Assembly (NCBI RefSeq): GCF_000422645.1
Contig: NZ_AUGL01000017.1
Coordinates: 48,105 to 112,104 of the forward strand
Direction of reading: 5' to 3'
DNA: 64,000 bases
DNA from: Ferrimonas futtsuensis DSM 18154
GTDB lineage: Bacteria > Pseudomonadota > Gammaproteobacteria > Enterobacterales > Shewanellaceae
Made by a program: the position numbers and the translations under genes. How positions within the stretch are numbered: position 1 is the stretch's first letter; each line of letters opens with the position of its first letter. The notes below the pieces were generated by a model, which saw only the letters and a program-made list of their open reading frames with translations, ran no database searches and was not told where the DNA came from. This document shows, piece after piece, positions 17,317 through 25,212 of this stretch.

Positions 17317-17976
17317 TCAGGGCCCCAACAGCTCCCCCAGTCCCGGATTACCGCCCATGGCACCAGCCTGCGCCAGCAACAGTTCGGCGCAGGCCAGGGC
17401 ATCCACCAGGGCATCGTGGCCCTGGTAGTAGGGCAAGCCATGGCGGTCCCGGCAGGCTGCCAGGGTGAGATCCCCGGCCGCCAGGGGTTTGCCCTGGCGC
17501 AGCAGCCGGCGCTGTTCCAACTCCAGTGTGTCCACCGCCAGCAGTGGCGCATCAGACACCCCACACTCTTTCAAAGCCCGGCTGAGGAACGCCAGATCCA
17601 GCTCGGCGTTATGACACACCAGGATCTTGCCCTCCAGCAGAGGCCAGAGACGCTCAAGGGCACCTGACAACGTCAGAGCCTGTTCCAGCTGACCATCGAC
17701 AATGCCGTGGATGGTGGCCGAGTGGCCGACGCTGGCGGTGGCTTTCACCAACTGATAGAAGGCTTGGCCACACTGGATGCGTCCCGCCTCGATGGGCACG
17801 GCGCCGATGCTGACGATCTCATCCTCTTTAGGGTTAAGGCCGGTCAGTTCCAGATCCAGTGCCAACAGGGGCAACTGCAGGAAACGTGCCCCGATACAGT
17901 CTGTGGCAGGCACCGCTTCAGCACAGCGCCAGGCCTGCCAGCGCCAGCGCCACAACCTGCTGCTGAGCAGGCTCAC
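17317..17976 (-). CDS. DnaQ-like 3'-5' exonuclease
   Basis: Protein of 219 residues with the DEDDh exonuclease motifs: Exo I 'LALDLELTGL' (Asp-x-Glu), 'CHNAELDLAFL' in Exo II, and 'HDALVDALACAELL' in Exo III with the catalytic His and Asp. It resembles the epsilon proofreading fold but stands alone, as in many gammaproteobacteria where it pairs with a CBS/DUF294 protein. The start is taken as GTG 17976, which overlaps the upstream stop (GTGA), indicating translational coupling. In-frame sequence further upstream lies inside the neighbouring gene and is not credible. Substrate, DNA or RNA, is not known. Confidence 0.85.
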   Translation of the reverse strand: MSLLSSRLWRWRWQAWRCAEAVPATDCIGARFLQLPLLALDLELTGLNPKEDEIVSIGAVPIEAGRIQCGQAFYQLVKATASVGHSATIHGIVDGQLEQALTLSGALERLWPLLEGKILVCHNAELDLAFLSRALKECGVSDAPLLAVDTLELEQRRLLRQGKPLAAGDLTLAACRDRHGLPYYQGHDALVDALACAELLLAQAGAMGGNPGLGELLGP

Positions 17977-19817
17977 AGCTGCTTCCCATATTTGAGCTTC
18001 ACCCCATCCTGAGCCTGCCCCACCACCACGAAGGCGTCTTTGAGCTGGTGACGCACTAACTGAGACAGGGAGCGCGGCTCGAGGTAGTTGCTGGCCCCCT
18101 CCCCCGCCTGCCACTGGCGTTCGTGGTTATCCAGCCGCTGCTGGCGAATGAACTCCAGGGCATCGGCAATGTTGAGGGCGTCCCTACGGGTCAGCAGACC
18201 CGCTTCCATCGCCGCCTTGAGACGCCGGGGGGTTTCCACCTCGTCACTGCCACACGCCAGGGCATACAACCGGCCGATGTCGTTGACGATGGCCAGCCCC
18301 CGATGCTTGAGATCCACCCCCTCCTTCTGTTCGCCGTCCTTGTCCAGCACCCACTGACGGAAGAATCCAAGAGGCGGACGGCGGCTGACGCTGTTGCGCG
18401 CCAGATAGGTCAGGAAAAAGTCCGACTGACTGGCCTGGTGCACCACATAGTGCTGAAGCTGTTTCGCCAGTGCCAGGTCTCCGGCGATGCCGCGGATGTC
18501 GAAAAAGATGGAGCTGTGCATTACCGCCATCGGCTCAGGCTCGAGAATCCAGCGGTCAAACTGCTGCGTCCACCCCTCCATGGAGAGACACCACTTGGGG
18601 TTCATCGCCATCACTTCGCCCTTGCACAGGGTCTGACCACAGCGATCCAACCCAAGGCAGACGAACTCCGCCAGCTTGAGGAAGTAGCTGCGCTCCTCCT
18701 CATCGGGCTCCTTGGCGAGCAGCAGCCCGTTGTCCTGATCGGATCCCACCACCTGATCCATGCGCGCCTGAGAGCCGAATGCCAGCCAGCACCAGTTGAT
18801 GGGGGCCGGCCCCAGCTCCTCCTTGGCCAGATTGATCAGCCTTTCGGTCAGACGGTCAGAGATGGCGGTCAGCAATCGGCCCACCTGTTCGGCGGAAACA
18901 TCGGCGGCCACCTGAGCCTTGACCAGATTCGGCACCCCTTCCATCACCCGCACCAGGGCGTCCAGATCTTTACAGCGGTTCAGCTGCTTGATGATCAACG
19001 CCGGATCCGAGTCCAGCTGACGCATCAGATCATTGCTGGTCACCAAGCCCACCAGTTTGCCACTCTCGGCCACAGGCAGGTGATGAATGTTGTAGCGGGT
19101 CATCATCAGCTGGGCATCAAACCAGGTGGATTGAGGTTCGGCGCACAGGGGATCGGCGGTCATCACTTCACTGACCAGGGTGGTCACCTCGACCCCCTTG
19201 GCCAACACCCGGTTACGCAGATCTCTGTCGGTCAGAATGCCGATGATCCGCCCATCCTCGGTGATGGGCAGGCAGGAGATGCGGTGCTCACTCATCTTGG
19301 CGGCGGCCTCGGCGATGCTCATCTGGCTTTCACCACTGACCACATTGGCACTCATCACTTTGGCCAGCTTCATGGAGTTGGTGTGCCTGTGGCTGTCGTA
19401 ACGCTCCCCCAGGCGGATGCGTTGGCCATGCTGTCGATTGAAGAAGCGCTCAAACTCCTTATGGTGATAGCGAAGTTCATCAAACATCACCTGAGGAATC
19501 AGATAGAGCAGGCCATCCTCGATGATGTGGATATCGGCGGCGGTAGGCTCGCCGGTGAGCAGCGCCCGGAAGCCGAAGCTCTGGTGGCTGTCCAGACGAG
19601 CCAGCAGTTCGCCCTCCTTGCTGCGCAGCTCAAACACGCCACTGGCGATGAGGTAGAGGCAGGGGTTGGCCGGGTCAAACTCGATCATCCGGTCACGGCG
19701 ACTGGCGTAGGCGATCTCAATACTGGCGGCGCACCGCTCTCTCGCCTCTTGTGGCAGGGTATCAAAGGGCACAGTATCAGACAGGAACTGCACCAGCGGG
19801 GTAAGACCATGATCCAT
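17973..19817 (-). CDS. cNMP-binding / CBS-pair / DUF294 nucleotidyltransferase-like protein
   Basis: Cytoplasmic protein of 614 residues with four regions: an N-terminal cyclic-nucleotide-binding-like domain (about 15-130), two CBS motifs (about 150-275), a DUF294 putative nucleotidyltransferase domain with 'FGSQARMDQVVGSDQDNGLL' (about 345-370), and a helical DUF294_C domain. It looks like an adenine-nucleotide sensor coupled to a transferase of unknown target. ATG 19817 has AGGAG upstream. It overlaps the exonuclease start and lies near the acetate-type symporter operon, an arrangement I recall from Shewanella and Vibrio relatives; regulation of acetate or energy metabolism is an inference from that. 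Confidence 0.9.
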   Translation of the reverse strand: MDHGLTPLVQFLSDTVPFDTLPQEARERCAASIEIAYASRRDRMIEFDPANPCLYLIASGVFELRSKEGELLARLDSHQSFGFRALLTGEPTAADIHIIEDGLLYLIPQVMFDELRYHHKEFERFFNRQHGQRIRLGERYDSHRHTNSMKLAKVMSANVVSGESQMSIAEAAAKMSEHRISCLPITEDGRIIGILTDRDLRNRVLAKGVEVTTLVSEVMTADPLCAEPQSTWFDAQLMMTRYNIHHLPVAESGKLVGLVTSNDLMRQLDSDPALIIKQLNRCKDLDALVRVMEGVPNLVKAQVAADVSAEQVGRLLTAISDRLTERLINLAKEELGPAPINWCWLAFGSQARMDQVVGSDQDNGLLLAKEPDEEERSYFLKLAEFVCLGLDRCGQTLCKGEVMAMNPKWCLSMEGWTQQFDRWILEPEPMAVMHSSIFFDIRGIAGDLALAKQLQHYVVHQASQSDFFLTYLARNSVSRRPPLGFFRQWVLDKDGEQKEGVDLKHRGLAIVNDIGRLYALACGSDEVETPRRLKAAMEAGLLTRRDALNIADALEFIRQQRLDNHERQWQAGEGASNYLEPRSLSQLVRHQLKDAFVVVGQAQDGVKLKYGKQL

Positions 19818-19913
19818 TTCGGTCTCCTAAGGCTTTATCCTTTAGTCGTAATCGGCTCGTGCCGCAGATCGCTCTTTGATAATCTCAGAGCATAACTGGC
19901 AAGGAGCCCCACT

Positions 19914-20138
19914 ATGTTAACAATAATTGAATCACTCTTCTTATTCGGCGGTGCCCTTTTGGTGCTGACCGCACTGACCCTCTACAGCAAGCGACAGAAA
20001 CATCTGCATGGCTTCTGGCAGGTGTGGGTCGGCAAGCTCAAGGATTTCACCATCGGCGAGTTCCGCTTCTATCGGATGGGCGTCCTGTTTCTGTTCATCG
20101 GCATCATTTTGCGTATCGTCAATCTCACCATGATCTGA
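19914..20138 (+). CDS. Small two-TM membrane protein
   Basis: Protein of 74 residues with two membrane segments: residues 5-22 ('IESLFLFGGALLVLTALT') and 55-73 ('MGVLFLFIGIILRIVNLTM'), joined by a basic loop. AAGGAG lies upstream of the ATG. It is divergent from the CBS/DUF294 gene and convergent with the symporter operon, with a shared terminator. Function unknown; its fixed place between two acetate-linked units could mean an accessory membrane role. Confidence 0.75.
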   Translation: MLTIIESLFLFGGALLVLTALTLYSKRQKHLHGFWQVWVGKLKDFTIGEFRFYRMGVLFLFIGIILRIVNLTMI

Positions 20139-20188
20139 CCCTTGAAGACCAGGCCTGCTGGCTGGCATGGGAGAACAGGGATAAAGAA

Positions 20189-20216
20189 AGGGGCGGTATT
20201 ACCGCCCCTTTTTCTT
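20189..20216. terminator. Bidirectional intrinsic terminator
   Basis: AGGGGCGGT-ATT-ACCGCCCCT stem flanked by A-rich sequence on the left and T-rich sequence on the right, so it can stop transcripts from both the small membrane protein gene (plus) and the symporter operon (minus). Confidence 0.92.
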
Positions 20217-20230
20217 TACTGGTTTTGGCT

Positions 20231-21937
20231 TTAGTGGGCCTGAGCCTTACCAGAGCCTTTCGGGAAGCGAATCTGTTCAACCAGATCCTGTACATCCTGA
20301 GGCACTGCCGCGGTTACCTTGCTCACCGCAAAGGCCACAATGAAGTTCACCATCATACCCAGGGTGCCGATCCCCTCAGGGGAGATACCGAACCACCAGT
20401 TATCCGGGTTATTCCCCGCAGGGTTGATGAACTTGAAGTAGATGATGTACGCCGCGGTGAAGGTGATACCGGAGATCATGCCGGCAATGGCACCCTCTTT
20501 GTTCATCTTCTTAGAGAAGATGCCCATGATGATGGCCGGGAAGAAGGACGACGCTGCCAGGCCGAAGGCAAACGCCACCACCTGAGCCACAAAGCCCGGC
20601 GGATTGATTCCCAGATACCCCGCCACCACAATGGCGACGGCCGCAGCCACTCGGGCGTAGGTCAACTCCTGTCTGTCCGTGATGTTCGGCATCAACGACC
20701 GTTTCAACAAGTCGTGGGACACCGACGTCGAGATCACCAACAGCAGACCCGCCGAGGTCGACAGGGCCGCAGCCACACCACCGGCCGCCACCAGAGCGAT
20801 CACCCAGTTGGGCAGCTCGGCAATCTCGGGGTTGGCCAGTACCATGATGTCGCGGTCGATCTTCATCTCGTTGCGCTCATCGCCGGAGTAGAACATGCGA
20901 CCGTCGCCGTTCTTGTCTTCCCAGCTGATGAGGCCGGTATCACTCCAGTTCTTCACCCAGGAGGGGGCTTGCTCGCCAACGATGCCACGGCCATCTTCAC
21001 CGTTAATGGTGTTGATCATGTTGACCCGGGCAAAGGAGGCAACTGCAGGGGCGGTGGTGTACAGCATGGCGATGAACACCAGGGCCCAACCGGCGGACAG
21101 ACGGGCGTCACTGACCTTGGGTACGGTAAAGAAGCGCACAATCACGTGTGGCAGACCGGCAGTACCCACCATCAGGGCGGCGGTAATGAAGAACACGTCA
21201 ATGGTACTCTTCGACCCGTCCGTATATTGACTGAAGCCTAACTCCGTCGATAGCCCATCCAATTTATCCAATAGATACATCCCCGACCCGTCATTGAGCG
21301 TCGAACCGAAGCCCAGCTGAGGCAGAGGATTGTTGGTCATCATGATGGAGATGAAGACCGCAGGCACCAGGTAGGCGGTGATCAGCACGCAGAACTGGGC
21401 CACCTGGGTGTAGGTGATCCCCTTCATGCCGCCCAGTACCGCGTAGAAGAACACGATGGCCATACCGATGACCACACCGGTGACGATGTCCACTTCCAGG
21501 AAGCGGCTGAACACCACGCCCACGCCACGCATCTGGCCGGCCACATAGGTGAAGCAGACAAAGATGGCACAGACGACAGCCACAATACGGGCCACCTGGG
21601 AGTAGTAACGGTCACCGATGAAGTCCGGCACGGTGAACTTGCCGAATTTACGCAGGTAAGGCGCCAGACACAGAGCCAGCAGTACATAACCGCCGGTCCA
21701 GCCCATCAGGTATACGCCGCCATCGTAACCCATAAAGGAGATCAGGCCCGCCATTGAGATGAAGGAGGCGGCTGACATCCAGTCGGCGGCAGTGGCCATG
21801 CCGTTGGCCACGGGAGGCACCCCGCCGCCGGCCACGTAAAACTCGGTGGTGGAGCCGGCCTTGGCCCAGATCGCAATACCGATGTACAGCGCAAAGGTCA
21901 GACCGACGATAATAAAGGTGAGTGTTTGCAGATCCAT
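20231..21937 (-). CDS. Sodium:solute symporter, acetate permease (ActP) type
   Basis: Inner-membrane transporter of 568 residues in the SSS family, with about 13 hydrophobic segments. 'FYVAGGGVPPVANGMATAADWMSAASFISMAG' spans the conserved SSS region of ActP-type proteins, and 'KGITYTQVAQF' lies in the next conserved block. The soluble insert around residues 300-360 ('NWSDTGLISWEDKNGDGR') is usual for the VC_2705-type branch. It is cotranscribed behind a DUF4212 protein ten bases upstream, the standard small partner of this symporter type. Substrate is probably acetate or another short carboxylate, by family. Confidence 0.92.
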   Translation of the reverse strand: MDLQTLTFIIVGLTFALYIGIAIWAKAGSTTEFYVAGGGVPPVANGMATAADWMSAASFISMAGLISFMGYDGGVYLMGWTGGYVLLALCLAPYLRKFGKFTVPDFIGDRYYSQVARIVAVVCAIFVCFTYVAGQMRGVGVVFSRFLEVDIVTGVVIGMAIVFFYAVLGGMKGITYTQVAQFCVLITAYLVPAVFISIMMTNNPLPQLGFGSTLNDGSGMYLLDKLDGLSTELGFSQYTDGSKSTIDVFFITAALMVGTAGLPHVIVRFFTVPKVSDARLSAGWALVFIAMLYTTAPAVASFARVNMINTINGEDGRGIVGEQAPSWVKNWSDTGLISWEDKNGDGRMFYSGDERNEMKIDRDIMVLANPEIAELPNWVIALVAAGGVAAALSTSAGLLLVISTSVSHDLLKRSLMPNITDRQELTYARVAAAVAIVVAGYLGINPPGFVAQVVAFAFGLAASSFFPAIIMGIFSKKMNKEGAIAGMISGITFTAAYIIYFKFINPAGNNPDNWWFGISPEGIGTLGMMVNFIVAFAVSKVTAAVPQDVQDLVEQIRFPKGSGKAQAH

Positions 21938-21946
21938 GTTGCTCTC

Positions 21947-22213
21947 CTAGTCTTCCTGAACTTTGTACTTCTTGTCCAGGGCGTTCATCTTGGCCACATA
22001 GACAAAAATCAACGCCACAAAGACGTAGATCGCCCCCTGTTGGGCAAACCAGAACCCGAGCTTAAAGCCAAATAGCTTGATGCTGTTCAAGGGCTCCACC
22101 AGCAAGATGCCAAAACCAAAGGAGACCACAAACCAGATCACCAGCAGTGACAACAGCAGCCTGAGATTTTCCTTCCAATACGCTTTGGCGGATTCGGTGC
22201 TTTCGAATGCCAT
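21947..22213 (-). CDS. DUF4212 small membrane subunit of symporter
   Basis: Protein of 88 residues with two membrane segments (about 18-40 and 52-75) and the family pattern 'AYWKENLRLLLSLLVIWFVVS' shortened here to its key W and R residues, then 'GFWFAQQGAIYVFVALIFVY'. ATG 22213 is preceded by GGGGAG; longer upstream starts would add a Cys/Arg-rich non-conserved leader. DUF4212 proteins are encoded just before VC_2705-type symporters and are taken to be accessory subunits. Confidence 0.93.
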   Translation of the reverse strand: MAFESTESAKAYWKENLRLLLSLLVIWFVVSFGFGILLVEPLNSIKLFGFKLGFWFAQQGAIYVFVALIFVYVAKMNALDKKYKVQED

Positions 22214-22570
22214 AATCGCTCCCCATGTTTCCATTCTTGTAGTAGTGATCGCCCATCCAATGCGCATCCGGCCTGTGCAACTGCTTCTTGAAACACAACT
22301 TCTGACGTTGGATAGATGTGAATTGACACAATGAGCAACACCAGGCCGGATGCAAAGTGTGATCGGCATCTCGTCGGTTCTAACCTAGCAAGGGGAGTGG
22401 CCTGCGCCTCGTAGACCTTAGTCTAAGGTTGCGCAACGCCAGGCAAGGCCAAACTCAAAAACCTTTTAATATCAAGGCAATATGTGGCAATTTAGCAGGG
22501 GATGCCAGCCGCTAGACTTTGGTCGAACTGGGGGGGGAGGAGCTGGCCGGGCATCGCCCGGCCGAAAGGA
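22214..22570. promoter_or_regulatory. Regulatory region of the symporter operon with dyad at 22415-22429
   Basis: 357 bases without a gene. It holds the perfect dyad ACCTTAG-T-CTAAGGT (22415-22429), about 200 bases upstream of the DUF4212 start, a candidate operator for a dimeric regulator; an acetate-responsive two-component system such as CrbSR is one possibility. At the other end GGCCGGGC-AT-CGCCCGGCC lies just past the dsbA stop; it lacks a T-tract on the minus strand, so it is at best a weak terminator. An AT-rich stretch (22450-22495) separates the two. Confidence 0.5.
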
Positions 22571-23170
22571 TCAGGGGTTGGTCATCAGGTACTCAACCAG
22601 GGCCACATAATCGGCCAGAGTACGTCCGGGGTTCACAACAAGATACTTGCCGTTTACCAGCACCGAAGGCACGCCGGAGATCCCTGCCAGCATGGTCCGG
22701 GTGTCGCTGTCAGCCAGCTTCAGCTTCAGGTCTGCACTGCCAGCGGCCTTTGCGTAGTCCGCGGCGCTGACGCCATGCGCCACGAAGAACTGCTCCAACT
22801 CGGCATCGTTGTGAATCGGCTTGCCGTCACGCTGAATGCGCTCGAAAAACGCCTTATGGGTCTGTTGGTTGACCCCAAGGATCTCACTGATGTAGAAACC
22901 CTTCGCCGCCAGCTTCCAGCTGTCGCGATTGAAACCCACATGGGTCTTCTCTACATGGACCTTGTCGCCCAGTGCCAAAGTGATCTGCTTGAACGCCGGA
23001 TCGAAACGGTAGCAATGGCCACAGTAGTAGGAGAAAAACTCCCTGACCACCGGGGTCTTGGACTCAGACAGGCCATCCACCACCTTGTAGTGAACCCCCT
23101 CTTTAAACTCCTGGGCCGGAACCACAAAGGCTACGGTCATCAGCGCTAGCGCCAACAGTCTCGCAATCAC
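22571..23170 (-). CDS. dsbA: Periplasmic thiol:disulfide oxidoreductase DsbA
   Basis: Secreted protein of 199 residues with a signal peptide ending 'FVVPAQ' (about residue 20). The thioredoxin-fold active site is C50-G-H-C53 in 'FFSYYCGHCYRFDP', the DsbA-type CxHC oxidase motif, and the cis-proline loop is 'GVPSVLVNG'. It introduces disulfides into exported proteins, such as the alkaline phosphatases encoded further along. The start is GTG 23170, with AGAGGAAA eight bases upstream; no ATG gives a better signal peptide. Apparently monocistronic. Confidence 0.93.
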   Translation of the reverse strand: MIARLLALALMTVAFVVPAQEFKEGVHYKVVDGLSESKTPVVREFFSYYCGHCYRFDPAFKQITLALGDKVHVEKTHVGFNRDSWKLAAKGFYISEILGVNQQTHKAFFERIQRDGKPIHNDAELEQFFVAHGVSAADYAKAAGSADLKLKLADSDTRTMLAGISGVPSVLVNGKYLVVNPGRTLADYVALVEYLMTNP

Positions 23171-23315
23171 AACGTTTTCCTCTTAAAAATTCCGGGGTGG
23201 CAACGCCTTGCCTCCCGCTATTGCCGCCTGAACCTCTTCAGGCTGACGTTCTTGACACATGTTAACCCAGGGGCTGACCAATCCCAAATGGTTACAAAGT
23301 AAAGGTATTTGCGCC

Positions 23316-23331
23316 TGGCACACCCTTTGCA
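23316..23331 (+). promoter_or_regulatory. Near-consensus sigma-54 (RpoN) promoter
   Basis: TGGCAC (23316-23321) and TTGCA (23327-23331) have the exact -24/-12 spacing, GG to GC 12 bases apart; only the G after TGGCAC is replaced by A. It lies 57 bases upstream of the ATG at 23388, giving a leader of about 45 bases. Such a match predicts control by RpoN plus an enhancer-binding protein. Confidence 0.85.
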
Positions 23332-23387
23332 AACTTCCTGCTCAGTGAATACCGCTCCTGTAAACAGCGACAAAAAAGAGGACCATT

Positions 23388-23846
23388 ATGAACATCAGCA
23401 GCAGCCATGCACAACTGACCCAGGGGCCCCAGCCTGGGCTGGACCGTATCCAGCAGGCCGCCAAAGAGCGAAAGGCGCAGATGGACCAGCAGCCCGCTCA
23501 GACCAAGATCAGCCAGGTCAAGAATCCGGTCGAGACCACCAAGGACAGGGTTCAGGTCCACGCCCAGGAGTTTGATGGCGAGCTGGCCAAGCTGATGCAG
23601 GCCAATGAGGCCAAAAGCCAGGCCTTCATCAAAGAGGCCCAGGGACTGATGCAGGCCCAGGGCGGCGGCACCCTGAGTCAGGTGCTCGGTGGCGGCGCCG
23701 CCGATCTGACCAGGGCCGCCGACACCCTGAAAGAGGTGGAAAGCAGCCTGGGGGCCCGCCAGCAACAACTGCTGGACAGCCCCCAGAGCCTCAATGGCGG
23801 GGACCTGCTCGGCATGCTCAACCAGGCCCGCTCGGCGTTGTTCTAG
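23388..23846 (+). CDS. Hypothetical helical protein under sigma-54 control
   Basis: Protein of 152 residues, rich in Gln, Ala and Lys, with long predicted helices and no signal peptide or membrane segment. The first 50 residues look disordered ('QQAAKERKAQMDQQPAQ'); the middle and C-terminal parts could form coiled coils. AGAGGA lies before the ATG. The sigma-54 promoter directly upstream points to flagellar, nitrogen-related or surface functions, all of which use RpoN in this group, but nothing in the sequence selects one. Its stop shares bases with the stop of the convergent SIMPL gene. Function unknown. Confidence 0.78.
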   Translation: MNISSSHAQLTQGPQPGLDRIQQAAKERKAQMDQQPAQTKISQVKNPVETTKDRVQVHAQEFDGELAKLMQANEAKSQAFIKEAQGLMQAQGGGTLSQVLGGGAADLTRAADTLKEVESSLGARQQQLLDSPQSLNGGDLLGMLNQARSALF

Positions 23847-24505
23847 TCCGTCAGCCCGACCCGAATCAGCACGGTGGCCGTCATCTCCTGGCCGCCGGGT
23901 TGATAGGCCACATCTGCCTCCATTCGGCTCATGGCCATCATGGGTCTGGGCATGCCACCGCGAGACTCCTGAATCATCAGCACCTCACCCAGTTTGTTGC
24001 CGCTGACCTTAGCCAGCCGTTTGGCTTTGTCCATGGCGTCTTTAAACGCGGTTTCCATCAACTGCTTTTCGAAGTTGCCGCCATCACTGGACCAGTACCT
24101 GGGCTCGTCCACCTGATTGACGCCGTTTTCCAGCAGCAGCGCCAGCCACTTGCCGGACTCTCCCGCATCAAGATTCAGGCCGATGCTGCGTGATGCCCGG
24201 TAGCCCACCAGTTCACGGGTGCGATCTTGGTAGTGGTATTCTGGGCTCACCCGCAGAGAGCCGGCATCCACGCTCTGTTTGGGAATTCGATGTTCGCGAA
24301 ACAGCGCCAGTAACCCGGCCACCTGGGCATCCACCTGCTCCTTGGCGCTGACCGGGTCCTTGGCCACCAGTTCGATGCGGGACTGAAGGTGCACCTTGTC
24401 CACGGGCAGCTGACCCTGTGCCTGTCCGGAGACCTCAACCCAGCGGCCTTCGGCCATGGCGCCGAGAGGCACCGCTATCAATACCGCCATCAACCAAGCC
24501 TTCAT
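23843..24505 (-). CDS. SIMPL-domain (DUF541) periplasmic protein
   Basis: Exported protein of 220 residues with signal peptide ('MKAWLMAVLIAVPLGAMA'). The body matches the SIMPL/DUF541 family: 'EVSGQAQGQLPVD' near the N-terminus, 'YRASRSIGLNL' in the middle, and 'AFKDAMDKAKRLAKVSGNKLG' in the conserved helix, then a strand-rich end. Family members (E. coli YggE) are linked to oxidative stress or form oligomeric rings in the envelope, but the mechanism is not established. A ribosome binding site of AAGGAGG type precedes ATG 24505. It is divergent from the HTH regulator at 24589. Confidence 0.9.
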   Translation of the reverse strand: MKAWLMAVLIAVPLGAMAEGRWVEVSGQAQGQLPVDKVHLQSRIELVAKDPVSAKEQVDAQVAGLLALFREHRIPKQSVDAGSLRVSPEYHYQDRTRELVGYRASRSIGLNLDAGESGKWLALLLENGVNQVDEPRYWSSDGGNFEKQLMETAFKDAMDKAKRLAKVSGNKLGEVLMIQESRGGMPRPMMAMSRMEADVAYQPGGQEMTATVLIRVGLTD

Positions 24506-24588
24506 TTTGGCCTCCTTAAGTAAAGCAATAATTTGATATAATCATGGTTCGCGTTAGGATGAACTGAATCATCAAAGGGATACTCTCT

Positions 24589-25212
24589 ATGTCCTCAACC
24601 CAACAACTGCTGTTGTCCCTGCTCAAGCGTCTGGGCCCCACTCCTGTCGCCCCTCTGGCCTGCGAGCTTGAGATGACCACCATGGGCGCCAGGCAGCATC
24701 TGGAGAAACTGGAGCAGCAGCAACTGGTGGGGCACTTTGATAAGAAGCAGGGCAAGGGCCGCCCCAGCCGACACTGGCATTTGACCCGCCAGGGACATCA
24801 AAGTTTCGGAGACAGACACAATGACGTGGCAATTCAAATGATTAATAGCATCGTATCTCTCCAGGGAGCGGATGCCATCGAGCAGATTCTGGCTCATCGC
24901 AGTGACCAGCAGTTGGCTGAATACCAGCAGAGACTGTCCGGCGCCGCCAGCCTGGAGGACAGGTTGACCCAGCTGGCTGAGCTGCGCACCCAGGAGGGCT
25001 ACTTGGCCCGCATAGAACAGGATGCAGAGCAGTGGCTGCTGATTGAGGATCACTGCCCCATCTGCAGTGCTGCGACTGTGTGCCAGGGGTTTTGCCGAAA
25101 TGAGCTGGCGCTGTTCCGGCGACTGCTGGCGCCTGCCCAGGTGGAGCGTGAACAGCACATCCTGGCAGGCGCCCACCGCTGCTGTTACCGCATCAGTTCC
25201 GGCAAAGTGTAG
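24589..25212 (+). CDS. Winged-helix regulator with C-terminal cysteine cluster (COG2345/SufR-like)
   Basis: Protein of 207 residues. The N-terminal winged helix (1-70) contains 'CELEMTTMGARQHLEKLEQQ' and 'KGRPSRHWHLTRQGH'. The C-terminal part holds C156, C159, C165, C169, C198 and C199, in 'HCPICSAATVCQGFC' and 'GAHRCCYRI', the pattern of COG2345/SufR-type regulators, where such cysteines ligate an iron-sulfur cluster. It is therefore probably a redox or Fe-S-sensing repressor; its targets are unknown, the divergent SIMPL gene being a candidate. A TATAAT box lies at 24537-24542. Its 3' end overlaps the convergent gene by 28 bases. Confidence 0.82.
   Translation: MSSTQQLLLSLLKRLGPTPVAPLACELEMTTMGARQHLEKLEQQQLVGHFDKKQGKGRPSRHWHLTRQGHQSFGDRHNDVAIQMINSIVSLQGADAIEQILAHRSDQQLAEYQQRLSGAASLEDRLTQLAELRTQEGYLARIEQDAEQWLLIEDHCPICSAATVCQGFCRNELALFRRLLAPAQVEREQHILAGAHRCCYRISSGKV

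Noticed and set aside
18123..19895. Plus-strand frame of 590 codons opposite the CBS/DUF294 gene
   Set aside because: His/Gln/Gly-rich shadow; the minus-strand frame contains cNMP, CBS and DUF294 motifs.
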